In this document: positions 57,254 through 64,000 of the stretch, piece after piece
Position numbering within the stretch: the first letter of the stretch is position 1
Layout: the number at the start of each line of letters is the position of its first letter
Source of the DNA: Pseudofulvimonas gallinarii
GTDB taxonomy: Bacteria > Pseudomonadota > Gammaproteobacteria > Xanthomonadales > UBA2363
Direction: 5' to 3'
Assembly (NCBI RefSeq): GCF_004343305.1
Contig: NZ_SMAF01000013.1
Span: 17,338-81,337 of the forward strand
DNA length: 64,000 bases
Notes under the pieces: generated by a model
Databases searched by the model: none
What the model saw: only the letters and a program-made list of their open reading frames with translations
What the model was told of the DNA's origin: nothing
Position numbers and translations under genes: made by a program

Positions 57254-58729
57254 TCAGCCGGACAGGCGGCGCGCTTCCTTGGCTTCGTCGGAGCGGCTCA
57301 ATTCCAGCTCGCGAAGATAGTTGGTTTCCACGCCGGTGACATATTCGCCATTGAAACACGAGGTATCGAAACGCGGCAGGTCGGCGCGCTCGCCACGCAC
57401 GGCATCCACCAGGTCGCCGAGTTTCTGATAGACCAGCCAGTCACAGCCCAGCAGCGTCTGCACCTGCTTCTTGGTGCGACCGTGGGCGATCAGTTCCTGC
57501 GACGACGGCATGTCGATGCCATAGACATTCTGATAGCGGACCGGCGGCGCGGCGGAGGCGAAATAGACCTTCTTCGCACCGGCATCACGAGCCATCTGGA
57601 TGATCTGTCGCGACGTGGTGCCGCGCACGATCGAGTCGTCGACCAGCAGCACCACCTTGTCCTTGAATTCCTGGGTGATGGCATTGAGCTTGCGGCGTAC
57701 CGACTTCGCGCGCTCGCCCTGCCCCGGCATGATGAACGTGCGTCCGATATAGCGGTTCTTGACGAAGCCTTCCCGGAAGGGAACATCCAGGCGCGCTGCC
57801 AGCACCAGCGCGGCGCTGCGCGCGGTATCCGGGATCGGCATCACCACGTCGATGTCATGGTCGGGGCGCAGTTGCAGGATGCGTTCGGCCAGGCGCTCGC
57901 CCATGCGCACGCGCGCCTGGTACACCGAGATGCCTTCGATGATCGAATCGGGACGCGCCAGATACACGTACTCGAAGATGCACGGCGCCGGCATCGCCTC
58001 GGCGCACTGGCGCGTGTGCAGGCTGCCGTCGTAACCGATCAGCACCGCTTCGCCCGGGCGCACTTCGCGCAGCAGCTCGAAACCGAGGATATCCAGCGCC
58101 ACACTTTCCGACGCCACCGCGTATTCCATGCCCTGCGCGGTCCAGCGCTGCCCCAGCACCAGCGGGCGGATGCCGTGCGGATCACGGAAGGCGACAAGGC
58201 CATGGCCAAGGACCAGCGCCACCACGGCGTAGCCACCGCGACAGCGCGAATGCACGCCGGCGACCGCCTTGAAGACCTGGTCGCGGGTGACGTCCAGGCG
58301 ATCCTGGATCGCCAGTTCATGCGCGAACACGTTGAGCAGCACCTCGGAGTCCGAGGACGTATTGATATGCCGGCGATCCTGCGCGAACAGCTGCTGCCGG
58401 ATTTCCTCGGCATTGGTCAGGTTGCCGTTGTGCCCCAGCGCGATGCCGTAGGGCGAGTTGACGTAGAACGGCTGCGCCTCGTCGGCGCTCTCGGCACCCG
58501 CGGTCGGATAACGGCAATGGCCGATGCCGGCGGAACCGGTCAGCCGCGACATCTCCGGCGGCGTGAACACATCGCGCACCAGACCATTGCCCTTGTGCAG
58601 GCGCAGGCGCGGTCCATCGACGGTGGCGATGCCGGCGGCGTCCTGGCCGCGATGCTGGAGGACGGTCAGGCCGTCATAGAGGGCGGCCGCGACATCCGAC
58701 TTGCCGACGATTCCAATGATTCCGCACAT
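57254..58729 (-). CDS. purF: Amidophosphoribosyltransferase
   Basis: A 491-residue enzyme for the first committed step of purine synthesis. The Ntn glutaminase nucleophile is Cys2 ([10 protein letters not shown]) and the PRPP-binding loop [22 protein letters not shown] sequence lies near residue 360. The Fe-S cysteines typical of the Bacillus-type enzyme are not evident, so it is the E. coli-like form. It follows cvpA by 21 nt, a conserved order. Confidence 0.97.
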   Translation of the reverse strand: MCGIIGIVGKSDVAAALYDGLTVLQHRGQDAAGIATVDGPRLRLHKGNGLVRDVFTPPEMSRLTGSAGIGHCRYPTAGAESADEAQPFYVNSPYGIALGHNGNLTNAEEIRQQLFAQDRRHINTSSDSEVLLNVFAHELAIQDRLDVTRDQVFKAVAGVHSRCRGGYAVVALVLGHGLVAFRDPHGIRPLVLGQRWTAQGMEYAVASESVALDILGFELLREVRPGEAVLIGYDGSLHTRQCAEAMPAPCIFEYVYLARPDSIIEGISVYQARVRMGERLAERILQLRPDHDIDVVMPIPDTARSAALVLAARLDVPFREGFVKNRYIGRTFIMPGQGERAKSVRRKLNAITQEFKDKVVLLVDDSIVRGTTSRQIIQMARDAGAKKVYFASAAPPVRYQNVYGIDMPSSQELIAHGRTKKQVQTLLGCDWLVYQKLGDLVDAVRGERADLPRFDTSCFNGEYVTGVETNYLRELELSRSDEAKEARRLSG

Positions 58730-58750
58730 GATGCTTGCGCTCCGGGGGAT

Positions 58751-59362
58751 TCAGAAACCACCGGCCGACCGGTGTTCGTGGGTGGGCGTGGCGGCAGGCG
58801 CCGCGCGTTCGGGCGGTTCCGGCTTCGGCTTCGCTTCCAGCTTCACCGGCAGCTGCTCCGGTGGCGACAGCGCCTGCAGCGATGCCAGCGTATCCGGCAG
58901 CTGCTCGCGAACCCATCCTGCCAGCGGCTCGAAACGAGGGATCAGCTGCGATTCCTGCCACCACGGGTCACGCGGCATCGGTGTATACCCGAGCAGAAGG
59001 ACCAGTACCGCCACCAGCAGGCCGCCGCGCAGCAGTCCGAAACCCAGCCCCAGCATGCGGTCCGTGCCGCTGAGGCCGCCGCCGCGCAGCAGTCGCGTCA
59101 CCAGCCACGACAGCAGTGCGAAAACGACGAAGACCAGCAGGAACACGGTGGCGTAGCCGAGGGCGACGCGCACCGATGGCACGTTGATCCAGTCGGCGTA
59201 GAACGCCGCGACGTCGGCACCGAAAAGGATCGCCGCCGTGACCGCCGCGATCCAGACGATCAGCGACAGCACCTCGCGGATGAATCCGCGCCACAGGCCG
59301 ATGACGACCGAGACCAGGAGGATGGCCACGATCACCCAGTCGGCACCATTCAGTGCGGACAC
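58751..59362 (-). CDS. cvpA: CvpA family protein
   Basis: A 203-residue membrane protein with four hydrophobic segments (DWVIVAILLVSVVIGLWRGF to RGGLLVAVLVLLLG). In E. coli CvpA is needed for colicin V export and envelope tolerance. The C-terminal tail here is long, acidic/proline-rich and probably cytoplasmic. Conserved dedD-cvpA-purF order. Confidence 0.9.
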   Translation of the reverse strand: MSALNGADWVIVAILLVSVVIGLWRGFIREVLSLIVWIAAVTAAILFGADVAAFYADWINVPSVRVALGYATVFLLVFVVFALLSWLVTRLLRGGGLSGTDRMLGLGFGLLRGGLLVAVLVLLLGYTPMPRDPWWQESQLIPRFEPLAGWVREQLPDTLASLQALSPPEQLPVKLEAKPKPEPPERAAPAATPTHEHRSAGGF

Positions 59363-59372
59363 GCGCGCCGCC

Positions 59373-60287
59373 TCAGCCGGAGTGGGCGACGATCATGCCG
59401 TCGAGACGCTGGCTGCTCTTCAGTTTCTGCTTCTGCGCCTCGGCCTCGGTGCGCCGCACATAGGGACCCACGCGCACGGCCCAGCTTTCGCCGCGGCGTT
59501 CGACGAACGCCGGGTAGCCGGCGCCGCGCAGGCGCTCGCTAAGCTGGTTGGCGTTGGCCTGTGTGCTGAATGCACCGACCTGCACCGCCCATGCACCGGC
59601 GCCGCTCACGGCGGTGGCCGGCGCGTCGGCGGTCGGCGTACTGTCGCTTTCCTCGATGGTCGGTCGCGCGTCCGGAACGGCGGCGATCAGCAGTTGCCGG
59701 GCCTGTTCGGCCTGGGCACGCGTTGACCATGGCCCGGCACGCAGGCGGATCAGTTCACGGCCTTCCCGGGTGACCGTATCGCGCGCGACGTCGATGCCGC
59801 GCCCACGCGCCGCATTCACCACGCGGTCGGCATTCGCGGCCTGGCCATAGCTGCCAAGGCCCACCCAGAAACGCCCGCCGGCGCTGGCGGCGGGCGCCTG
59901 CTGCCTTGCAGGCGCGGATGCCGGCGCGGGCGTACTGGCGGCAGTCGCTGGCGCGGTCGCTGCAGGTGAGGCAGGCCTCGGCGCCGAGGCCGGTGCCGGT
60001 GTCGGCGCCGGCTGGACATCTTCTTCCGGCGCGGCATCGACCTGGCCCCGGGGCGGCACTTCGACGGCAACGATGGCCGACGGATCGACGCTGTCGCCGG
60101 CACTGGTACCGAGCGGCAGGCGGACCTCCGACATGTCACGGTCGGGTGGCGGCGGCAGATCCAGGGACAGCGTCTGCCCAGCCTGTTGTCCCGGCGGCGG
60201 CCCGGCCAGGAACATCGGGAGGAAGATCGCCGCGGCGATGATCAGGATGCTGGCGCCGATCAGGCGCTTCTTCAGGGTCTGCTCCAT
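59373..60287 (-). CDS. dedD: SPOR-domain protein (DedD-like), two SPOR repeats
   Basis: A 304-residue protein with an N-terminal membrane helix (RLIGASILIIAAAIFLPMF), a Pro/Ala-rich linker and two C-terminal SPOR domains (FWVGLGSYGQAANADRVV and WAVQVGAFSTQANANQLSER). SPOR domains bind septal peptidoglycan lacking stem peptides, so the protein should localise to the division site. Having two SPOR domains rather than one is less usual for DedD. Confidence 0.9.
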   Translation of the reverse strand: MEQTLKKRLIGASILIIAAAIFLPMFLAGPPPGQQAGQTLSLDLPPPPDRDMSEVRLPLGTSAGDSVDPSAIVAVEVPPRGQVDAAPEEDVQPAPTPAPASAPRPASPAATAPATAASTPAPASAPARQQAPAASAGGRFWVGLGSYGQAANADRVVNAARGRGIDVARDTVTREGRELIRLRAGPWSTRAQAEQARQLLIAAVPDARPTIEESDSTPTADAPATAVSGAGAWAVQVGAFSTQANANQLSERLRGAGYPAFVERRGESWAVRVGPYVRRTEAEAQKQKLKSSQRLDGMIVAHSG

Positions 60288-60363
60288 GTTCGCCAGTATA
60301 ACCGCGCCCGCTGATGCGTCACCGCGCGCGCCAGCACACCGGACGTGACCGCGGGCACACGGT

Positions 60364-61665
60364 TCAGGCGTCGGCGCCCAGCGCCTTCATGGCTGCGGTG
60401 ACGGTCAGGAACGAGCCGAACACCAGCACCCTGCCCTGTTTCCCGGCGCCGCCGCGTGCCGATTCCAGCGCAGCGGCGACGTCGTCGTGGGTGGATATAC
60501 GGGCGCCGGACAGCGGCCCGGACACGCGTCCGGCCAACGCTTCCACGGACAGCGCGCGCGGGCCACCCTCCGGCAGGCCGGCAAGATGCCAATGGCGCAC
60601 ATACGGTCGAAGGGCGGACACGACGCCGGCGATGTCCTTGTCCGCAAGGCCCGCGTACACCGCATCGGTGGCCGGGCCATCCCCCTGGGCACCCAGCCAG
60701 TGCGCCAGCACCTGCGCCGCCTGCGGGTTGTGGCCGACGTCCACCAGCACATCCGGGTCGCGGGCGACACGCTGCAGCCGGCCACGCAATCGCGCCTGCG
60801 CCAGGCCAGCCGCGGCGCGGCGCGCTTCCAGGGTGCCCAGGCCGCCCGCGTCGGCGTCGAGTGCGAGCAAGGCGGCCAGCGCGGTCGCGGCATTGTCGTG
60901 CTGGACCGGTGCGGACAGCGGCAATGCCGGCAATGGAATGGCAGCGTCGCCAGCCAGTGGCGCGGAAAGGAACTGCGCGGTTTCGCCCTGTTCCGCTGAC
61001 GCCGGGAGCACATCGAAATCGACGCCCAGCCTGAGGATGCGCGCGCCGATCGCGGCGGCGGTCTCGACCAGTGCCGGCACCGCCTCGCGCTCGCCCACCA
61101 CCAGTGGGCGGCCCTTGCGTGCCACCGCTGCCTTTTCTCGCGCGATCAGGTCGCGGGTGTCGCCCAGCCAGTCCTGGTGGTCGAGCGCGACCGTGGTGAC
61201 GACCGCGACATCCGCGTCGATGATGTTCACGGCATCCAGGCGACCACCCAGGCCGACTTCCAGTACGGCAAGATCGAGGCCGGCCTCGGCCATCAGCAGC
61301 AGCGCCGCAAGGGTGCCGGTTTCGAAGTAGGTCAGGCTGATTCCGTCGCGGGCGGCTTCGATGCGCTCGAAGGCGGCGACGATGCCGGCATCACCGGCAT
61401 CGGTGCCGTCGATGCGGATGCGCTCGTTGTAGCGCAGCAGGTGCGGCGAGGTGTAGGCACCGACGCGCAGCCCGCAAGCGCGCGCAGCCGCCTCGATGAA
61501 CGCGACCGTCGAACCCTTGCCATTGGTGCCCGCGACGGTGATGACGCGGGTCGCCGGCCGCGGCGCGCCCAGCGCCTTCCAGACGGCGCCAACGCGCTCC
61601 AGTCCCATGTCGATGCCGCGCGGGTGCGCGCGCTCCAGGCGCGCCAGCCACTGCTCGAGGTCCAT
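60364..61665 (-). CDS. folC: Dihydrofolate synthase / folylpolyglutamate synthase
   Basis: A 433-residue Mur-ligase-superfamily enzyme that adds glutamate to dihydropteroate and folates. P-loop GTNGKGSTVAF near residue 47, YTSPHLLRYNERI, EVGLGGRLDAVN and a C-terminal DVGHNPQAAQVL are conserved. Between accD and dedD, the usual place. A short gap to DUF3297 follows its start. Confidence 0.96.
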   Translation of the reverse strand: MDLEQWLARLERAHPRGIDMGLERVGAVWKALGAPRPATRVITVAGTNGKGSTVAFIEAAARACGLRVGAYTSPHLLRYNERIRIDGTDAGDAGIVAAFERIEAARDGISLTYFETGTLAALLLMAEAGLDLAVLEVGLGGRLDAVNIIDADVAVVTTVALDHQDWLGDTRDLIAREKAAVARKGRPLVVGEREAVPALVETAAAIGARILRLGVDFDVLPASAEQGETAQFLSAPLAGDAAIPLPALPLSAPVQHDNAATALAALLALDADAGGLGTLEARRAAAGLAQARLRGRLQRVARDPDVLVDVGHNPQAAQVLAHWLGAQGDGPATDAVYAGLADKDIAGVVSALRPYVRHWHLAGLPEGGPRALSVEALAGRVSGPLSGARISTHDDVAAALESARGGAGKQGRVLVFGSFLTVTAAMKALGADA

Positions 61666-61703
61666 GGGCGCTGAACGCCGCGGATCGGGGCGTTTGGCGG
61701 GAC

Positions 61704-61946
61704 TCAGGACTGCTCGAGCAGGAAAGGCTCGACGTCGCCCTTGAGCTTGATCGTCATCGGACGACCGCGGCGGTCCAGCGACTTGCCGAAGGTGACGCGG
61801 ATCCAGCCTTCGCTGACGCAGTACTCCTCCACGTCCTGGCGCTCGGCGCCATTGAAACGGATGCCGACGCCGCGCTCGAGAAGGTCGGCGTCGTGGAACG
61901 GGCTGCGCGGGTCGCTGCTCAGGCGGTCTGGCATTTCCTGGGACAT
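61704..61946 (-). CDS. DUF3297 small protein
   Basis: An 80-residue acidic-basic protein (MSQEMPDRLSSDPRSPFHDA, then GVGIRFNGAERQDVEEYCVSEGWIRVTFGKSLDRRG and MTIKLKGDVEPFLLEQ). DUF3297 proteins are widespread in gammaproteobacteria and of unknown function. It sits between accD (45 nt upstream) and folC, so it is probably co-transcribed. Confidence 0.85.
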   Translation of the reverse strand: MSQEMPDRLSSDPRSPFHDADLLERGVGIRFNGAERQDVEEYCVSEGWIRVTFGKSLDRRGRPMTIKLKGDVEPFLLEQS

Positions 61947-61991
61947 CTTGGGGTTCCGTCGGATCGGTAATCAGTGGGTAGGAACGGCCGC

Positions 61992-62870
61992 TCAGGCAGC
62001 GTTCGACAGTGGCGCCGGCTGGCCCTGCAGCAGTGCGAGCAACTGCGCGACGCGGTCGCGCATGCGGCGGCGATCGACGATCTGGTCGATGGCGCCATGC
62101 TCGAGCAGGAATTCGCTGCGCTGGAAGCCTTCCGGCAGGGTCTCGCGCACGGTCTGCGCAATCACACGCGGACCGGCGAAGCCGATCAGCGCCTTCGGCT
62201 CGGCCAGGTTGATGTCACCCAGCATCGCCAGCGACGCGGAAACACCGCCGGTCGTCGGATGGGTCATCACCGAAATGTAGGGCAGGCCCGCTTCGCGCAT
62301 CTTCGCGATCACCGCCGAGGTCTTCGCCATCTGCATGAGCGAGAACAGGCCTTCGTGCATGCGTGCGCCGCCGGTGGCCGAAAAGCAGACCAGTGGAATG
62401 CGCTCTTCGAGCGCCACTTCGCCGGCACGCGCGAAGCGTTCGCCGACGACAGAGCCCATGGAACCGCCCATGAAGGCGAACTCGAACGCACAGGCCGCAA
62501 GCGGCCGGCCATGCAGCATGCCGCGCATCGCGACCAGGGCATCCTTCTCGCCTACATTTTTCTGTGCGGCGACCAGGCGGTCCTTGTACTTCTTGCCATC
62601 GCGGAAACGCAGCGGATCATCCGGTTCCAGACCGGCGGCGATCTCGACGGTGCTACCGGCATCGAAGAAGGCTTCCAGGCGCGCACGCGCGCGGATCGGC
62701 CGGTGATGGTCGCACTTCGGGCAGACATGGAGGTTGCGCTCCAGCTCCGGCAGGTACAGCGCCGTGCCGCAACCTTCGCACTTCTCCCACACGCCCTCCT
62801 TGACACCGCGACGCGGACCATTGGTCTCGGTGCGGATCCGCGAAGGCATGAGTTTCGACAACCAGTTCAT
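61992..62870 (-). CDS. accD: Acetyl-CoA carboxylase carboxyltransferase subunit beta
   Basis: A 292-residue subunit that, with AccA, moves carboxyl from biotin to acetyl-CoA. The N-terminal zinc ribbon is visible (CEGCGTALY and HVCPKCDHH), followed by the crotonase-like fold ([51 protein letters not shown]). First gene of accD-DUF3297-folC-dedD-cvpA-purF. The 240 bases upstream to the tRNA-Arg terminator show no gene. Confidence 0.97.
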   Translation of the reverse strand: MNWLSKLMPSRIRTETNGPRRGVKEGVWEKCEGCGTALYLPELERNLHVCPKCDHHRPIRARARLEAFFDAGSTVEIAAGLEPDDPLRFRDGKKYKDRLVAAQKNVGEKDALVAMRGMLHGRPLAACAFEFAFMGGSMGSVVGERFARAGEVALEERIPLVCFSATGGARMHEGLFSLMQMAKTSAVIAKMREAGLPYISVMTHPTTGGVSASLAMLGDINLAEPKALIGFAGPRVIAQTVRETLPEGFQRSEFLLEHGAIDQIVDRRRMRDRVAQLLALLQGQPAPLSNAA

Positions 62871-63107
62871 AGATCGTGGCTATGGCGATGGACAGAAGCG
62901 GAACCTTAGCGCGAAGGCCGTCCCGGAGCCAGTCGGCGGGCGCCAGGAGGCGCACGGCGCCACCTTCCCGCAGACACCGCACTGGCTGCCAGGACGACGG
63001 CGAAGACGCCGCACGCATGATCGCGGAGCACACGCCTGCGCAAGCGCGGTCGACACGCGATCGGCAAACTGAAGCAACGAAATTCCTGGGGCGAAATCCT
63101 GCAGCCG

Positions 63108-63145
63108 AAAAAAAACGAAGGCCAGTCTTTCGACTGGCCTTCGTT
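63108..63145 (-). terminator. Terminator of tRNA-Arg
   Basis: A 13-bp stem AACGAAGGCCAGT (63114-63126) with its complement (63133-63145), hexaloop, followed on the minus strand by eight T residues (complement of 63108-63115; the first two belong to the stem). Confidence 0.9.
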
Positions 63146-63152
63146 CTTCGTA

Positions 63153-63229
63153 TGGCGCGCCCGGAAGGATTCGAACCTCCGACCACCAAGTTCGTAGCCT
63201 GGTACTCTATCCAGCTGAGCTACGGGCGC
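63153..63229 (-). tRNA. tRNA-Arg(ACG)
   Basis: 77 nt with encoded CCA. Acceptor GCGCCCG/CGGGCGC, D-arm GCTCAGCTGGATAGAGT, anticodon stem CCAGG/CTTGG with loop CTACGAA (anticodon ACG, read as ICG after deamination), T-arm GGAGGTTCGAATCCTTC. Confidence 0.97.
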
Positions 63230-63238
63230 GAGGCGGCG

Positions 63239-63268
63239 AATTATGGGGAAGCGCCCACCACCCGTCAA
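63239..63268 (-). promoter_or_regulatory. Promoter of tRNA-Arg
   Basis: Minus strand: TTGACG (complement of 63263-63268), 18-nt spacer, ATAATT (complement of 63239-63244), about 10 bases before the mature 5' end at 63229. Confidence 0.65.
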
Positions 63269-63361
63269 CCCCTTTGATGAAGAAAACCTTCATCGACGCG
63301 AAAGCCGTCCCGACCTCTTGCCAAACCACGAAGTTGTCGGCACAATTTCGCGCCTGACCGT

Positions 63362-63438
63362 TCCCGAGTAGCTCAGCCGGTTAGAGCACCTGACTGTTAA
63401 TCAGGGGGTCGTCAGTTCGAGCCTGACCTCGGGAGCCA
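63362..63438 (+). tRNA. tRNA-Asn(GTT)
   Basis: 77 nt with encoded CCA. Acceptor TCCCGAG/CTCGGGA, D-arm GCTCAGCCGGTTAGAGC, anticodon stem CCTGA/TCAGG with loop CTGTTAA (anticodon GTT), T-arm GTCAGTTCGAGCCTGAC. A weak upstream pair TTGCCA/CAATTT (63318-63323, 63343-63348) could be its promoter. Confidence 0.97.
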
Positions 63439-63444
63439 GCATTC

Positions 63445-63478
63445 GAAGGCCCGCAGAAATGCGGGCCTTCTTTCGTTT
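63445..63478 (+). terminator. Terminator of tRNA-Asn
   Basis: GAAGGCCCGCA (63445-63455) and TGCGGGCCTTC (63460-63470) with a GAAA loop, followed by TTTCGTTT. Confidence 0.88.
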
Positions 63479-63608
63479 CCGGCAGCCGTAACGCCCCGCT
63501 CGCCCGGCATTGTGCGCGGGACAGGGAAGCCGTATGGCCAGTTCCGGGTTTTCTGAGCTGCCTGCGCGGCAGCGAACGGCATGCTGGGCTACTCGCCGAT
63601 CTTCCCGA

Positions 63609-64000
63609 TGATCGTGTCCCAATCCGTGGTGTAACAGTCGTCATCGCGCCGACATGGGCGTCGGCTTTGGTCAACTGGCCACGGCTGGCAAGTTGACGGT
63701 GGAAGTGTCGCCGATGGTGGCCAAGGTTTCCAGCGTCAGGTAGCGGCGCTGTATGGTCCATTCATCGGTTTGTTCGAGCAGCAGCGCCCCGACCAGGCGG
63801 TAGATCGCCGCTTCGTTGGGGAAGATGCCGACCACCTCCGTCCGCCGCTTGATCTCGCCGTTGAGTCGTTCCAGCGGGTTGGTGGAATGCAGCTTGGCGC
63901 GGTGCTCCCTCGGGAACGTCATGTGGGCCAACACGTCGTGTTCGGCCCGGTCCATCAGCTCGGCAGCCTTCGGGAACCGCGGCCGCAGCTGCTCGGTGAC
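63609..64000 (-). mobile_element. IS256-family insertion sequence, 3' end (rest outside window)
   Basis: The inner part is the transposase C-terminus. The proposed outer edge is GATCGTGTCCCAATCCGTGG (from 63609, continuing TGTAACAGTC), which resembles the GTTACAC...GGGACA-type terminal inverted repeats of IS256 elements. The other end and any target duplication are outside the window. It begins about 130 bases past the tRNA-Asn terminator. Confidence 0.65.
63671..64000 (-). CDS. IS256-family transposase, C-terminal part (partial)
   Basis: The frame is open through the window edge and ends at 63671. HSTNPLERLNGEIKRRTEVVGIFPNEAAIYRLVGALL is the hallmark C-terminal sequence of mutator-type (IS256) DDE transposases, including the region of the catalytic glutamate, followed by LEQTDEWTIQRRYL. 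The first catalytic aspartates are beyond the window. Whether the copy is intact cannot be judged. Confidence 0.88.
   Translation of the reverse strand, partial: VTEQLRPRFPKAAELMDRAEHDVLAHMTFPREHRAKLHSTNPLERLNGEIKRRTEVVGIFPNEAAIYRLVGALLLEQTDEWTIQRRYLTLETLATIGDTSTVNLPAVAS

Overview
The window is GC-rich bacterial chromosome, most likely from a gammaproteobacterium of the Lysobacterales (Xanthomonadales), perhaps near Dokdonella. The grounds are the gene orders thrS-infC-rpmI-rplT-pheS-pheT-ihfA-merR and accD-(DUF3297)-folC-dedD-cvpA-purF, a lexA-imuA-imuB-dnaE2 mutasome operon, a cyanophycin gene pair, and secreted proteins with an IF-x-DGFE-like C-terminal tail. No taxonomic marker such as 16S rRNA is present, so this is inference.

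Layout. 1-6.6 kb: end of cyanophycinase, cyanophycin synthetase, a second Mur-ligase-type protein and a cardiolipin synthase. 6.9-8.8 kb: a secreted-protein gene broken by a frameshift and cut by a 5'-truncated IS4/IS1634-type element. 8.9-15.5 kb: Nudix hydrolase, LysE exporter, dicarboxylate/amino acid symporter, a decayed SGNH hydrolase (in-frame stop plus frameshift), acetyltransferase, pyrimidine-dimer glycosylase and an M19 dipeptidase, followed by a short tandem repeat. 15.9-19.0 kb is the accessory patch: a RES/Xre toxin-antitoxin pair, a tRNA-Leu(UAA) gene interrupted by a 226-nt group I intron, remnants that look like a restriction-modification system, and a VapBC-type module. 19.0-25.1 kb: SOS mutasome operon. 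25.2-30.8 kb: purM-purN-DUF3108, a metallo-beta-lactamase-fold hydrolase, a HEPN protein and prolyl iminopeptidase behind tRNA-Pro. 31-39.5 kb: the minus-strand translation operon, in which infC starts at an ATC codon and thrS sits behind a promoter, a Thr-rich mini-ORF and a terminator. 39.7-48.3 kb: transporter, Tat-exported aldo/keto reductase, tRNA-Val, and three secreted proteins of unknown function including a 1259-residue multidomain one. 48.3-57.2 kb: uvrB, a pseudopilin, a GT2-DUF2304-GT4 glycosylation set and, convergent to it, two large membrane proteins with a DUF455 ferritin-like protein. 57.2-63 kb: purF-cvpA-dedD-folC-DUF3297-accD. 63-64 kb: tRNA-Arg, tRNA-Asn and the start of an IS256-type element.

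The standout is the tRNA-Leu(UAA) group I intron, whose core resembles the small subgroup IC3 ribozymes known from cyanobacterial tRNA-Leu and Azoarcus tRNA-Ile. Other items worth attention are the thrS leader, the candidate LexA operator at the lexA start codon, the tail-tagged secreted giant and an orphan terminator that may end a small RNA.
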